Part shown: positions 33,855 through 46,699 of the stretch, piece by piece
How positions within the stretch are numbered: position 1 is the stretch's first letter
Layout: each line of letters begins with the position of its first letter
Source: Kryptolebias marmoratus
Taxonomy: Eukaryota > Chordata > Actinopteri > Cyprinodontiformes > Rivulidae
NCBI RefSeq assembly: GCF_001649575.2
Contig: NC_051441.1
Location: forward strand, 10,736,358-10,800,357
DNA: 64,000 bases
Direction of reading: 5' to 3'
Notes under the pieces: generated by a model
The model's input: only the letters and a program-made list of their open reading frames with translations
Database searches by the model: none
What the model was told of the DNA's origin: nothing
Program-made: the position numbers and the translations under genes

Positions 33855-34428
33855 TTTTCCACCGTCAACTTCACCGTCCTTTTATCTTCTCTCATCCATC
33901 ACATCTGTCTCCTCATCACTTAAATTATCTCCCTCTCTGTCTCGCTCCTTAAACACCTCCTCAGCCTCCCACCTGCAGCTCCGCTCCGTCCCTCCTCTTT
34001 TCCTCCCTCCCTTTCTCCTCCCCTTTCCTCCTCCTCCTGCTGCGCTCCTCTCGACTTGCTGCTCGCTCTCCCCCGCCAGCTCGCACACTCATGCAGCATC
34101 CTCCCCTCACCTCTTCTACCTTCACACTCACCTCCTCATGCCACCCTCTCTCCCGTCTTCTCGCCACCTTCCACTCCATCACCTGCTAACACACATTATT
34201 TCTCGCCTTTCCTCGTGTATCGTCTCTCCCTCCTCCATCTCTTATTTTCCCTTCCTTCCCTCATACACACACTCAGGCTTTGCTTGTCTTTGAGCGTGCA
34301 CACATGCTCATGTTGATTGGCACCCAAGGACAGACCACCCTCTCTTCCAAACCGGCTATGGTTTGATTCATCTGGCCAGACTTCTTGACACTGAGCTCAG
34401 CTGAGGAAGAGGACAAGGAAGAAAGCCC
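33855..34428 (+). promoter_or_regulatory. Pyrimidine-rich promoter or 5' UTR region of gpr139
   Basis: About 33880-34270 is overwhelmingly C and T on the + strand, and it lies immediately upstream of the predicted gpr139 start codon at 34429. The transcription start is not visible. The stretch could be 5' UTR, core promoter or both. It gives long spurious open frames on either strand because of its composition. Confidence 0.45.
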
Positions 34429-37400
34429 ATGGAGCCAAACCACATCTTCCCCGTTTTCCCCCCTAATGGGAGCAACTGGAGCCCGGGGCAGGATCCCTCC
34501 GAGTTCACTCGGGGATGCCCCCTTGGACCACTGCCTGTCATCTACTACAGTGTCCTGCTCTGTCTTGGCCTGCCGGGTAGGAAATGTGTTCCTGAACAAA
34601 TGCATGGCTCATTCCATGTCAGTCTGCACACATGTGGTGTTGGAGCCTGCATTGTTGGTTTGCAAGAGTTACGCTTTGCATTTTGATTTGTCTTGCACTT
34701 GTTTTCAAGATTGTGTCTTGTTGCTCTGCGGCTCCTGAATGTCATGCACACATACTGTTGATTTGTCATTCTGACCTTGTGGCTGTCTGTCATGCATGCA
34801 TCCATACTTTGTGTGTATTTGTCTCTGCTTCTGCCTGGCTGGAGTTTTACATCCATTTTTCCCCTTTGATATAAAATAAAAACAGAAATTAAATGTGCAG
34901 ATCATCATTACAAAGAACATTCTCTTATACTAGTGTTGGTGTGTGCAGATGCATGAAAAGTTTTGTGAGTAATGATTCCGGTTCGACCTCTAGAACAGGT
35001 GTGTGTTACATGGCTTTTTGTTCGGTGACCTGATCCAATAATAAGACTGTTTTTAGCATTGAGTGATTAGTCCATTCAGAGTCACTGTCGGACCTGTTTA
35101 CTGCCTCTGCCCCACTGCGTGATCTATGAGCACTGACCGGGTCTCACGCAGGGAAGCAAAGCGATATGTGCATGTGTGTGTGTGTGTGGGAGAAACAGGG
35201 AGACCGAAACACAGAAAGACACAGACAGAAAACCTGGAGGTCAAACGGACGAGGAAATCTCCCGATGCATATTCAGAGATCAGGCTTCAGATGTTGAAAG
35301 CATTCTGAACAGTCAGATACACATCCCCAAGAAAAAGCTTAAAGCAGATTTATTCAGCTATCATTTGTGTCTTTTGTGTGGTCGTGCAATGACTCTTATT
35401 CTCTAAAATGACTGAATCTCCTTAAGATCTGATAGCTTTTCCCTGATAAATACTAGAAGTGAGGTGCTATCAACAATGTAAGCCGGTCTGAGTTCAAAAC
35501 AAATCTGCAATGCAAAGTGAAGTGCTTTTGTGTGCCAAGACTGCAGTTGCTCTTGAGATTTGCTTGTCTTGTGAAAGCAAAAGAAGTCTTTCCTTCTGAT
35601 CAAATCTCACCTAATTATTTCTCCTGGATTGCAGAAGCAATTTGCCCCGCTGTTGTTTTCTTGACTCTGCTGCTGAGCTGTCTCTACAAATGGGATCGAA
35701 GCTGTTTGTTTAATCACAGAACAAAAACAGAACCTAAGAGGCAATCTTACAGTAGTCAAGAGTTGAGCCCAGTGAGGTGATACTTTGCGGCAGCAACTTG
35801 TTCAGTCATTATGACACAGCTCGTTCCGCTCAGGCTGAATCATGAATGTTTCATGCGAGCAGCATGCGTGGAGTGTAGTAGTAGCAGCTTGACCTATAGA
35901 CCCACACATATTAAAACCTCTTGACAGGTAGGGGGCTATAATTTGGATTATCAGCATCAGTTAGCAGCAACAGAGCAATCACTCATGCTTTGAAGCATTG
36001 ACTCTTTGACCTGCTCGCTGCAGGCAGATCTGGGTCACATCAAGAACTCAGAGATTTAAGAGGGGGCGGCAAGAAGGAGGTGAGAGAACGGTTTAAAGGA
36101 AGTCAAGTGGTGGCAAAAACATAACTGTGTGACCTGAGGAAGAGATGAACTGCTCTAAAATTGGATGATCAGACTGGATTGAAGAAAGAAAAGAGCACAC
36201 AAGAGAAGGAGGATAAAAGAAAGAGAGATCAGGATGCTAACAGGGAGAGAAAGAGAATAACAACAGCAAAGTAGCACCTCTGAGGCCTGAGTGTGGGATT
36301 GGCAGAGACGATGGAGCTGAAACTAATTGCCACATTTTTAATTAATTGCTAACTCACGCTTGCTGTTTCCGTCTCTGCTGAAAGAGTGCAGACATGTGGA
36401 GGCAGGAGTTGCAGTCTTTGACATGTTGGGATTATAGATGTGAAAACTGCTCTTTGTTTAGTACACCATGTCCCAAAGAGCTGAGACACAAAATTGTACA
36501 GTGGGAGGCCATTTGCTGATTAGCAACTCTGTGGATACTAAGGTGAAGCCTGGGCCAACACGACCAATTTCATATCAGCGTCAAAAATTTCTTCACGCAA
36601 TCAAATTTTTTTTACCTGCACGCTTGTTTTAAACAGAGTTAATATCCTCTTTTGCCTGGAATCCATCAACAGATGTCTGCATTTAATTTATTTACAAAAT
36701 GTGTTAATGCCAGTGAAATGTCTTCTCTGCTCTGCTCAGCAGATTATGTAAATTCTCCTGCATTCAGTAATTAACAAGTTTGTCCTGTTAGCCATGAGGC
36801 TGCCAGAGAAGGCCCATTTTGCACTGAATTCGCACAATGAGAGTTTACTCAATTACGGGTGAACTAATTAAATATATTGTGCACAGAATTAGTAATATAA
36901 TTATGAGGAAATAAAAACTGTTTTCAGCAGTTTCATTATGCCTCAATATAATCATATTGAGTAACAAATGAATGATCTGAAGGGTAGGTAGAAGATGGAG
37001 GGGATAAATGAGAGCGTCACTAGCTAGATCAAGAGACCAATTGAGGTTTCATTTGTTGATGCTTTGGCTCCTTGACCCCCTTTTTTCTTTTAATGAAAAA
37101 TGAAATGAACAAATGAGAGAATGGTTAGACATACTAATATATAAATGACAGAAGATAATCATTAAAATTCATTCTTTGTTTCTGAACCAGAGTTCACCTA
37201 TTTTCTTAATTATGTATTTCACTGTCATTGACTTCACTTTAAATAGGTTTTCTACACTTCAGCTCAACAATTGCACACCTTCAAAACAAGGCTGTTGACA
37301 CAGAAACATTAAGATAAACCGGTCTCTTATCAGCATGAATAATATCTACCAAACATTGGTCTTCAAGGATGATATGCATTATGTATATGAAGTTGTAAAA

Positions 37401-40400
37401 TAGTCAGCTACTCAAAGCAAAAGTTCACATTGTAAACCTCTTGTACCTCTTGTAAAGATTGCTGACGTCCTTAAACAACTTAAATCTAAAAAGTTTCATA
37501 GACGTTCATGCAGCTGTTATTTTATAAGTCTTTAGACTATTGCTAATTTTACATTACACAGTTTTACCTAGCAGAAATAATATGATATTCCCACAGGAAG
37601 TGCCCCCATGGGCACTTCCTGTGAGAAGTTTTCAAACAGGCGGTCAGACGGGGCTGCTGAAATTCTTGGGGTGGCCACCAAAACTTACAGCCACAACAGA
37701 ATTTTAGGAGTTTTATCATATTGTTGATAGATATTTAAGAGCAGCACATCTCATCTCATTAAACATTGTCCTCTTCTCTCTTAAATTTATGTTTATAAAA
37801 AATATCTAATTTCCTGAGACCCAGCTTCTTGATGTGAGGTTATTGACTTTCTGGATAATATTTTATTCTTTTCAACTTAGACCTGTTGCCATTTATCAGG
37901 GAGGCTAGCTATTATTTTATTTTTTAATGAAAAAAAATATAGATTTTTTAAACTACCAATTGTTGAAAAACAATAGTTGTTTTTTATGTTTATGATTATC
38001 CCAAATAGCTTCGATAAATTAAAAATGCACACCATTTATATCAGTGGCCACTGGCCCCCTCTTGGTGGCGCCCCTGAGTGCTCCAGGCTGCATCAGAAAA
38101 GCTACAGAGAGCTTTTTCTATCGCTGCTTGCAAATAGTCTTAGAATTCTATGTAAATAAACATGTAATGTGAAACTGCCAGCAATGCAAAGGTTTATAAC
38201 AGTGGTGTCCAGTCCTGGTCCTGAAGAGCCACTATCCTGCATGTTTTAGATGTTTGCCTGCTCTTAAGCAGGTCTTCAAGTTCTGCAGAAGCCTTTTCAT
38301 CACTCAGTCATTTAAATCAGGTGAGTCAAAGCAGATAAACACCTAAAGCATGCAGGATAGTGGTTCTTCTGGACCAGGACTGGACACATCTGGTTTATAT
38401 GATAGTATTTGGATGAAGCACTGTGAAATTTCTGAGACTGGAGTTGATTTAGGTCAACAACAATTCACTTTGGTTTTGACTCAGCTCGATCCAGCCATTA
38501 GCTCATCTATCCATCAGGATTAAACTTTAAATTTCCAAACTGAGGAGCCCCATTTGAAACAATCTGAACTGTCAATTTGTTGTGTGATGGCGTCACACCA
38601 GATGCCATTATAGAACACGGTGTCGTCTCATACCTCTATTATCTTACTTTAGATATCTTCTTCTCAGTCTGTGTCTTATGCCCAACTCAGTCACAGCAGT
38701 GCCATCTAACGACAACAAGTACTAACAGCAACACAACAGACTATAAATGCACTGTGTAAACTTAAGAACGCAACATAATTTAAGTTGGGTTTTTTTTGTC
38801 ACATTTTTATCTCCTCACATAGATCTATGTCATATCTAATTTCATTCTCTTTGCAGCCAGAAATATTCTCAATCTCCAGAAGAACTTAAAATAAACCACT
38901 CAACAAGCAAAAACATCACACTATCTACCTGTTCCTTCATGACTGTTGCAGTTTGGGCTAAAAATTCTGACTGGTGTTCGTTTAGGTTGGAGAAGATCTC
39001 CTCCTACGTCCACTTGTCCACCCATTCAAGGGGAAAAGGTCAGAAAGACTCCTTTCTAACAATCGCTTCTTCTTCCGCATCGCAGTGTAGGCCAAATGTC
39101 AGCTGCTACCTAATGAAGAGATGGGCTCCATCGATTTTCAGTTTGAACTATCGATTTGTCAATCTGCGCCAGCGACGCAGCATCTTTGGAGGGATGGCGT
39201 CTTGTTAACAGATATTATCACTCTAAAAGTTGACTGTGAGATTAGTTAGGGCACACTGGGTGAAATGGAAAGCAGAAACAGAATGCTTCACTCACTGTGT
39301 GTTTATGTGATAGTTCAGATCCTTTGGAGTGGGGATCTGTAGAAAGGTTATGAACAGTTAATATCTTACCTGTTGCAGACAGCTCTTTGAACAGCCTCAA
39401 TTTGTAGAAATAGAGTTTAATTCTGACTGGATTGAGAAGTTCCTAACATCAAAGAAGATTTATGTTGTCTTAAAACAACGTCAGTCTCAAAAGGTTCATA
39501 GGGCTTCATGCCAGTTTTTTTTTAATAAACCTTTACACTTTTGTCAATACATGGTTATTTCAGCAGAAGTATTATGATAACTTTATTGGAGATGCCCCAA
39601 GCTGCACTAAAAGTGCTTCAGCTAGCTGATAATGGCAGTATTAGCACTTGCAGACAATCAATGAATTATGTGTAAATAACAGTATTGTAAAATTGGCAGT
39701 GATTGAAAGGTTTATTAAGCAGCGTCTGCATAAACACTTTGGTCTTGGTCCCACTCGAACTAGCTGTAAGCTCATCAGTCCAGTCAGAATTAAACTATTT
39801 TTCTCCAGAAAAAGAAGAAGATATCTATATTTCTGGGTTTCTTGTTGTCAGAGACTACTGTTTTCCTTCCTGATTTCATGTGGTAATCTTTAGCTCCTGT
39901 GTTTGTTTATTTTCTTAGTTTATTTGATTATTATTCTGCTTGATTATTATTCCTATCAGCACTACAACATATTATTTAGTCATTATTTTTCTCAGTCATT
40001 GATGATTTAATCTTGTCTTTGTGCAGTTTAGTTTGAGTCCTGTCCTTGTCCCACAGCCCTTTGTTTGCTGACTGCCTCTCACTTGTTTATTTGCCATCAG
40101 TTCCCTCAGTATCAATCCTGCCTTGTTTTCTTTCCTGTCTGCCAGGTGATTGTTATCCAAAATCTGTGTTCCTGTCTGGTTTGCAATTTTTGGATTTTGT
40201 ACATACAGGCCTTTGTGTTACTTCTAAGTCTTTATCAAAGCCATTTTTGTTACTTTACCTGCCAGACTACTGCTGCTGTCCGCATTTGGATCTTTATTTC
40301 ACAACGAACTGTGACACCGTGGTTTGTTTGGAAAATGAATAGCTGTTGAGGAGAGCTGCATTTACGTCAGTATCATTATCGGCACAGAGCGGCTTCTTCT

Positions 40401-43400
40401 CCTAATATGCCCATTAAACCTAAATATCCTGTTTTAACATATATCTCTCGTCCTGTTCTTGCTCTCTTTCCCATCTTCTCCTCCAGGACCCCATTAACAT
40501 CCAGCTCACATATCAAATTTATCCACCAAATAAAATGTGCTTTCCTCATATCGTTCCATTTGCATCTCGCACTCAGTGAAAATGAATGTTGATAAATCAC
40601 ATTCTGAACGTGGATTTTGGGGCTGGCTTTTGCTCTGACAAATTAAAATATCGCCCTGCTTTATATGTAGTCTTACACTTAAGAGAAGACAAAAGGGGAA
40701 ATGGATGTCATCAGGAACAAAGTGCCAGTGACCTTTGAAGAAAGCTTTCATATTCTCCCCCTCTCTGTCTGCCGTCCTCCTGCTTCATTCTGCACCTCTC
40801 TGACTGTCTTGTTCAGACTCTCTCTTCTAATCCTTTCCTTCATTCTCCCTGGATCACCCTTTCTTTTTAACTTTGTGACCTTCATCAGACCACTTTTCTT
40901 TACCTTCTGCTTCCTTACCCCCCTTCTTTTAGCTTAAGATAAGCTGTCAAAGCCGGAACCTCCAACTTGCTCTAGATAATGACATTTCTTGCTTTTATTC
41001 CAAAATAATAAATGAATTGTTTATTTATTAAAGACCTAACACTCTTTAAAGAAATGCATATTGCCCTCCACCTTTCATTTCAGAGTTTGACACTAAGATC
41101 CTTTCATGATAAGAAGGGACAGAGTTATAGCTGTTTTGATCAGACCCTAGAAATTATGTTATGCACAATCTTAGGCAAATTTGTGAGATCTCACAAGATT
41201 CAAAGCACTCAGAGTTTATTTTGTGGATGACTCTCAGCTACTGCCACACCAAATGTTGATTAGTATCTGTAAAATATACTGAAGTATAGCCATTTATGTG
41301 TTTGCTATGTTTGATTAGCTGTAGTAGCCTTCTTAAATGGGAGTGACTTCAAAATTTAATCAGTAATGAACTTTTTGAGAGTTTTATTTAAATCTATTCA
41401 GAGGTTCATGAGACATTTTGCCAAAGCTACAGGCAAATGGACTCGCATACGGGCAAAAACACTGTCACCTCTTACCTTTTGTGTGATTTTTTAGGGGGGG
41501 ACTCATGAGAAAGTTTGATTCTGCAAGCAAGCACCAGTCTCTCAGTTTTGTGGGCTCAAATTGTCCACATTGGTTTGTCGACAGCCCGCCTGAACACGTG
41601 CCTTTAATGGCGGGATGAGTCAACCTTGTTACACACCTCAGGGAGCACGCCGTGCCTTCTCTTCTCTGGCTAAACAACATCAATGGCCTCAGCCCTTCTT
41701 ATATTAGAGGAGCAGCAGGAGGAGTGGAGACACAAAAAAGCTTCCACCCACACAAAGGGTCACCACAGCTCACACACACAATCACCAGCAAACCTAGACA
41801 AAAAAATCTGTTTTCAGTCAATTCCTTCTCAAATGAAGACACTTAGTTTTATTCTTTTACAAAAAAGCAAAAGGAGGACTCCCCTTTGTGTGTGTCTGAT
41901 TTAATTGTAACCCGGCTTTTCCCACTGAGTTGAGACTTGCGTGCGCCAAGCAGGTCTACCACACGCTAGAGACAAAATGAAAAAAGGTGGATTTGATTGA
42001 AATGGATGGGCAACCCATTGGAGGGCAGCTACAACTAAATGGGAATGTCAAGCTCACTGCAGATCCCCTTTGTTCATCTATTGAGGGTTCTGCTCCAGCA
42101 CAAACAGAATAAAACCCATCCAGTGACAGTAAACAACTTACATTTTCTATTTTATGCCACGTCCCTGTTTTCTCAGCAGAGAGACAGTTGATGGCGAGAT
42201 GCACAACAGAGAAAGTGGATTTGTAATGTAATGTAATTAGCAACAGACTCTCCCCCTTTTGAAACAGCCACTGATAAGACCTCTGATGTTGGACTAACCA
42301 GGTGAGAGGCTACAGCTTGTCTCTGTGCTGCTTTGTGGGAAATGACACGTACTGAGAGTCATTTGATCAGGGAACTAAATACTGCAATGAGTAACTACAA
42401 ACAAAGTTGGTAAAACTACTGTAATTAAAATCAGGTGGATTTAGCAGACTTCATTTCACAGCGAGCCCTTATAATCCATCCTACTTATTGTATAAAAGTC
42501 AATGTAAATTAAAACAATTCAAATTGCACTTCAACGAACTCTAATTCCCATAATGTAAAAATGTTATTTCCTAGATTTGGGTATGTGTTAACCCACAGTC
42601 AATCAGCAGCACTACTTGTTCACAAGTACTGGTTTGCTGAGATTTCTAAACAACTACGATATCTCATTTATGAATATTGGTACATCGGACACTAATGAAT
42701 TGGTGCATCTCTAATGATCTGCTTGGGTGTACACATTCAGAATCAAACATTTATAAATGTGTGTATGTGTTCTTTGTCTCTTGCACGCACGTCTTTATTC
42801 ATTATCCGGAGCCTGCTATGTAATTTGCAATCTCTTGATAGCGGCTGGGGCTGTGAAGTGTGATGTCCCAGACTCCAAGCTGCCATATTTAATCCAATCC
42901 TGGATCTATTATTGCAGAGAGGGACACGATCACACATGCCGCATGTCCAGTGACGGCTACTAACCACATTAATGTCTCCAAAGTTGCATTGCAATGTCAG
43001 AAACCTTCTTGTTTGCTGTAACAGACTGGACGTGGCTTGATGCTGTGCCAGAAAGTCGTATTAAAACAATCTGGTTTGCCAAAGGAAAGCACAGAGACAG
43101 TGTGTATTTTACTCTGAGCTGGACTTTAAAAAAAGCCTTTAAGTTAAACAACCCTGATCACATGCAGTATTTATACACTAATGTGTTCTTTCTTTTACAA
43201 AAAAAAGTCCAAATACACCACAAAATATGTTTTAGACAGCCTTGACAAATGTGTGGGCTCAGTTATTGTATTTTGAGCTCATAAATGAATAATGAATAAT
43301 AAATCATTCTGGACTTTGAAGTTGTAAATCAACATTTGTGACCCTGTAAAACAAATCTACCTGAGAAATTCAAATTAAAGTGTTGAAAATACTTTGAATC

Positions 43401-45603
43401 CTGAGTAAAACTAACAAAACCACATGTTAGTTTTGAATGAATGTTTAGTTTACAGTCTGTAGACTAACTATCTATATCTATAGGGTTTTTTCTTAATATA
43501 TTTATATACATATTGCATCAAATTATCTTCAATCACAGCAAACTAAAACAGACTTCCCAGCACTTTGGGACAAATGGGTTTTATTAGAAAATCATATTTT
43601 AGAGCTGTAGAAATTCTTTACGTTTGCATCCGTCAACCACTTTATTATGAGAAAAACATCTATCTTCTTTACATCCTTTAGTTGCTTACAGTGTGAAAGT
43701 ACTTCAACCTAAAACTTAACAGAAATTGTGAGAGTTATTCTGGATTAATAGACAGTTTTATGGTTTCATATGAGAGACAGAAAACTGTTTTTCTCCTTGC
43801 AGATCCATAGAGTTCATGTCATTTAACTGAATAAATAATATTCAGATCCTTGTAGCCACTTTTTTTCCTTCTTTTAAGCAAAAAAAAAAAATAGATGTGC
43901 TCTATGGGTGTTTACTGTATTTGTTTTGTACAAGAAAGTTGGAGTGAATAGATACTTGTCAGCATTAATGACAAGCATCATGATGCATAATGGGGTGAAG
44001 GCTGACAGGGAGAGATGGGCTGTCCTTGCACTTTGTTCCAGGAGCTAGATAGCTGGCGGCAGGGTGACAGACAGTACAGCCAAGGCAGTGATGCTGCACG
44101 TTGCCCTCATGTTTTTGTTGTGACTTTACTGTTGATTAGAGATAACAATTTGGCCAAAGGGAGAGAGGCAGGTGCTGCTGGAATTACACAGCAGGTGTCA
44201 ACGAGGAGAAAAGAGAAGAAAGCAATAAGCAGTGAAAGGATTATTGTCAAGGGAACAATGACGGAACTGATTTTTATTTCCTTTTGTGTGTACAGTGTTC
44301 ACCTTCCATGCCCTTAAACTGTTGATCGCACAGAAAAAGAAAAAAAAAGTAACATCTTTTGACATGTAATTTTTGTGCATGTTTCTTGTTTGGAGCTTGC
44401 TCTACATCTCTTTTTTTGCTGTGTCGTTGTTGCTGTGAACTGCTTTTATGTTACCGTCTGGTTTATTGCTTGCTGGTTCAATCACCAGAGTCCACTAACA
44501 CTCAATCTCTCTGTTTCCCTCCCTGCCCTAACCATTTCTTTTCCACTTTCATTTTTCGCATTTTCTATGGCTGTCTACTTCTCAATCTTTTTCCTACATC
44601 CTTCCCTCTTGCAGCTAACATCCTAACAGTGGTTATCCTGTCCCAGCTGGTGCTGCGTCGTCAGAAGTCCTCCTACAACTATCTCCTGGCTCTGGCCGCT
44701 GCAGACATTCTAGTTCTGCTCCTCATTGTTTTTGTTGACTTCATATTGGAGGATTTTATTTTGGCGTCATCGCTGCCACCATCATTAAACAGCACTGTGC
44801 AGGTTCTGGAGTTCTCCTCCATCCACACCTCCATCTGGATAACGGTGCCTCTCACCATTGACCGCTACATCGCCGTTTGCCACCCTCTTCGCTACCACAC
44901 AGTCTCCTACCCAGCCCGGACACGCAAGGTGATATTTGCCGTATATATTGGGTGCTTGCTCTCTGCAGCACCTTATTACTGGTGGCCTGAGCTCTGGCAT
45001 AGCCTTCCTGGTGTTGGCAATGCTGACGAAGGAGGAGGAGGAGAAAGCAACAGAAGAACTGTGGCCCAACATGTCCTTGTGTGGGTGCACTGTGCCACAG
45101 TCTACTTCCTGCCCTGCACAGTTTTCTTTTCCCTCAACACGGTCATTGTGCGAAAACTTCGCAAGCGTCGTAACTGCTTCAGACTGCGTGGATATTCGAC
45201 TGGAAAAACCACAGCCATTCTCCTCGCCATCACCTCGGTTTTTGCCGTTTTATGGGCACCACGCACCCTCATGATTCTCTACCACTTCTACTCCCCTCCT
45301 CCAGCTTCACAAAGTGCTGTCCGTCTGCTCCACATGCTCACTGACATATCAAACATGCTTGCATTGCTCAACACCGGTGTCAATTTTTTTCTTTACTGCT
45401 TCATCAGCAAGCGTTTCCGTGCCATGGCGGCCAACGTGCTGCGAGCCCTGGTCCACTGCCGGAAGCAGTCGCCACCATTTTACGCCAGCCACAATTTCTC
45501 CATCACAAGCAGTCCCTGGATTTCACCAGCCAACTCCCACTGCATCAAGATGTTTGTGTACCAGTACGACAAAAACGGGAAGCCCATCTGTATCTCTTCC
45601 TGA
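34429..45603 (+). CDS. gpr139: G-protein-coupled receptor 139 (two coding exons, 378 aa)
   Basis: Join 34429-34576 plus 44615-45603. The phase-1 intron splits an Ala codon (CTGCCGG|GTAGGA, CTTGCAG|CTAACATC) and restores the TM1 sequence LCLGLPANILTVV. GPR139 is a class A orphan receptor of the plasma membrane, reported to respond to L-Trp and L-Phe, couple mainly to Gq, and be enriched in habenula and other brain areas. Visible features are N-glycosylation sequons N13 and N16, TM1 ~36-60, D80 in TM2, DRY at 132-134 after TM3, FAVLWAP in TM6, and the TM7 segment [12 protein letters not shown]. The C-terminus [18 protein letters not shown] and [11 protein letters not shown] is a GPR139 hallmark. 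Length is slightly above human (353 aa) because extracellular loop 2 carries an acidic Gly-rich insertion at ~183-197. Two exons, as in other vertebrates. Confidence 0.95.
37592..37623. repeat. Perfect stem-loop, 14-bp arms, 4-base loop
   Basis: Arms CACAGGAAGTGCCC (37592-37605) and GGGCACTTCCTGTG (37610-37623) are exact reverse complements around the loop CCAT. Confidence 0.95.
38200..38392. mobile_element. hAT-like MITE with ~50-bp inverted termini
   Basis: Termini CAGTGGTGTCCAGTCCTGGT and, on the other strand, CAGATGTGTCCAGTCCTGGT are near-identical, and homology continues inwards through ACTATCCTGCATG...TTTAG. Flanks GTTTATAA and GTTTATAT form an 8-bp target-site duplication with one mismatch. 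There is no coding capacity. The 8-bp duplication and CAG start fit hAT. Confidence 0.85.
39325..39815. mobile_element. Fold-back family R2, copy 3 (best preserved left terminus)
   Basis: The left terminal repeat begins GGGGATCTGTAGAAAGGTTA at 39332 and runs ~90 bp to TTTAATTCTGACTGG. The right terminal repeat starts CAGTCAGAATTAAAC but is truncated after about 20 bp. The interior has no coding frame. The left terminus is the reverse complement of the right termini seen at 53237-53352 and 59690-59785. Confidence 0.7.
41075..41465 (+). repeat. Interspersed repeat family R1, copy 3
   Basis: Contains GATGACTCTCAGCTACTGCC and ATCTGTAAAATATACTGAAG, then TTCTTAAATGGGAGTGACTT. The order and orientation are the same as in the other copies. 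It lies in the gpr139 intron. Confidence 0.8.
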
Positions 45604-45756
45604 GTCCACCAGCAGCCCTGGCCCTCAGTCTTTTGGGAGCGTATTAAGGCTTTGTCTCTGTGGCAACTAGCTTTGCTCGTATGGGACTCGTTAAGGTTTG
45701 AAAAATGTCAACACGCCCAGAGAGCACAAGTGACAGTTTATCCAGTTGTCAGTGAT

Positions 45757-45865
45757 AATAAAGTAGTTGGCTTGCGAGGCACAACATCAGGTGCATGGCA
45801 GAAAATGACAAAGTCTTTTGTGCTCAACAACTGTATTCATAAAGCAGCCAACAGCATCAAATAAA
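45757..45865 (+). terminator. gpr139 3' UTR poly(A) signals
   Basis: AATAAA hexamers at 45757-45762 and 45860-45865 lie 154 and 257 bp past the gpr139 stop. Either could define the transcript end. Confidence 0.5.
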
Positions 45866-46680
45866 GGCTGATATTTTTTTTCCTTCATGCAAAAAAAGAC
45901 ATTTGCTGTGGGTGACAGATGATAGAATATTACCACCATCGACCGGTGATTATGAGCCACCATTTGTATCATATAAACCAACAAACAACAAGCTGACCTT
46001 GGTGAAGCATCAAATATGGTTCAGCCATGGATACTCCCTGTTATACCCTGCTCCTAATTTGAACAGCTTTGTCTGGCTGTTGGGAGATATTTCCAGAAAA
46101 CAGAGTTCCAGCCAGACAACAGCACATCTCACCTTTAAAGGAGAGACTCACGCAGACTCACGGATGATGTATCTATTGCCTACAGTTGTGACAGTCTCTC
46201 AAGTCTTTAATAAGCAGAGGCATCTCAAAGGCATGTTCCAGGTGACTCTCATAAAATTAAGAACTCTGTGACTTTCCTCGTGTGTGCCAAGCTCATTTTA
46301 GTAGCATATGTTGCATACAAGTCAATGCTCAGAATGAAAAACCAAGCAAACACACCTCCAATCTCTCAGACTGTAGTGGGACGAGTTGATCTCTGGTTAT
46401 TGTTGGTGAAATATTTATTCATAGTAAACTTGACTGTTATTGTAGCTCTGCAAAAATCCAAGACAAAAAAAACCAACCTGGACTTGGTGTAGCACCGAGG
46501 TGTCATTAATCTAGTAATCCCATTTCCATTGTTAGAATGAGGAAATGTCTGCTACTAGGAGATAGTCCTCTGTTAACTATTAATGGTCCTTGGTGACTTA
46601 CTGTTAGGCATTATTTAGCTAAATATAATGAATGTAACTGAAAATGTTTTTAACCCTTTAGCTTTCTGAAAGATTAAGAA
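45866..46680. other. Spacer downstream of gpr139
   Basis: No recognisable gene. Several short frames are present without protein motifs. Confidence 0.5.
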
Positions 46681-46699
46681 ACAGAGAGAGACAGAGAGG

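Larger units (their letters stand above)
37440..38530. mobile_element. Fold-back family R2, copy 2, interrupted by a MITE
   Basis: The left part (AAGTTTCATAGACGTTCATGC, GCAGAAATAATATGAT) and the right part (CACTTTGGTTTTGACTCAGC, TTAGCTCATCTATCC) match the interior and right side of the copy at 39325-39815. A hAT-like MITE (38200-38392) splits it. The terminal repeats are degraded. A perfect 14-bp stem-loop lies in it at 37592-37623. Confidence 0.6.
34577..44614 (+). other. gpr139 intron (10 kb) and its contents
   Basis: The donor GTAGGA and acceptor CCCTCTTGCAG bound it. Besides the repeats listed separately (fold-back copies, a hAT MITE, R1 copy 3) it is non-coding. Stretches 36295-36420, 36740-36930 and 42780-42960 are repeat-free, carry several TAATTA-type motifs and could be regulatory. 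The frame that extends upstream of exon 2 from 44359 is intronic. Confidence 0.8.

Noticed and set aside
33113..34190. Low-complexity frames (His/Thr-rich, Arg/Glu/Gly-rich)
   Set aside because: They derive from GT microsatellite and polypyrimidine composition.
41486..41510. Transposon terminus at the TTAGGGGGGG run
   Set aside because: No matching inverted partner or target-site duplication found nearby.
44359..44614. Upstream extension of the gpr139 exon 2 frame as an alternative N-terminus
   Set aside because: The acceptor CTTGCAG at 44614 and the exon 1 at 34429 restore the conserved TM1 exactly; the upstream residues have no similarity to GPR139.
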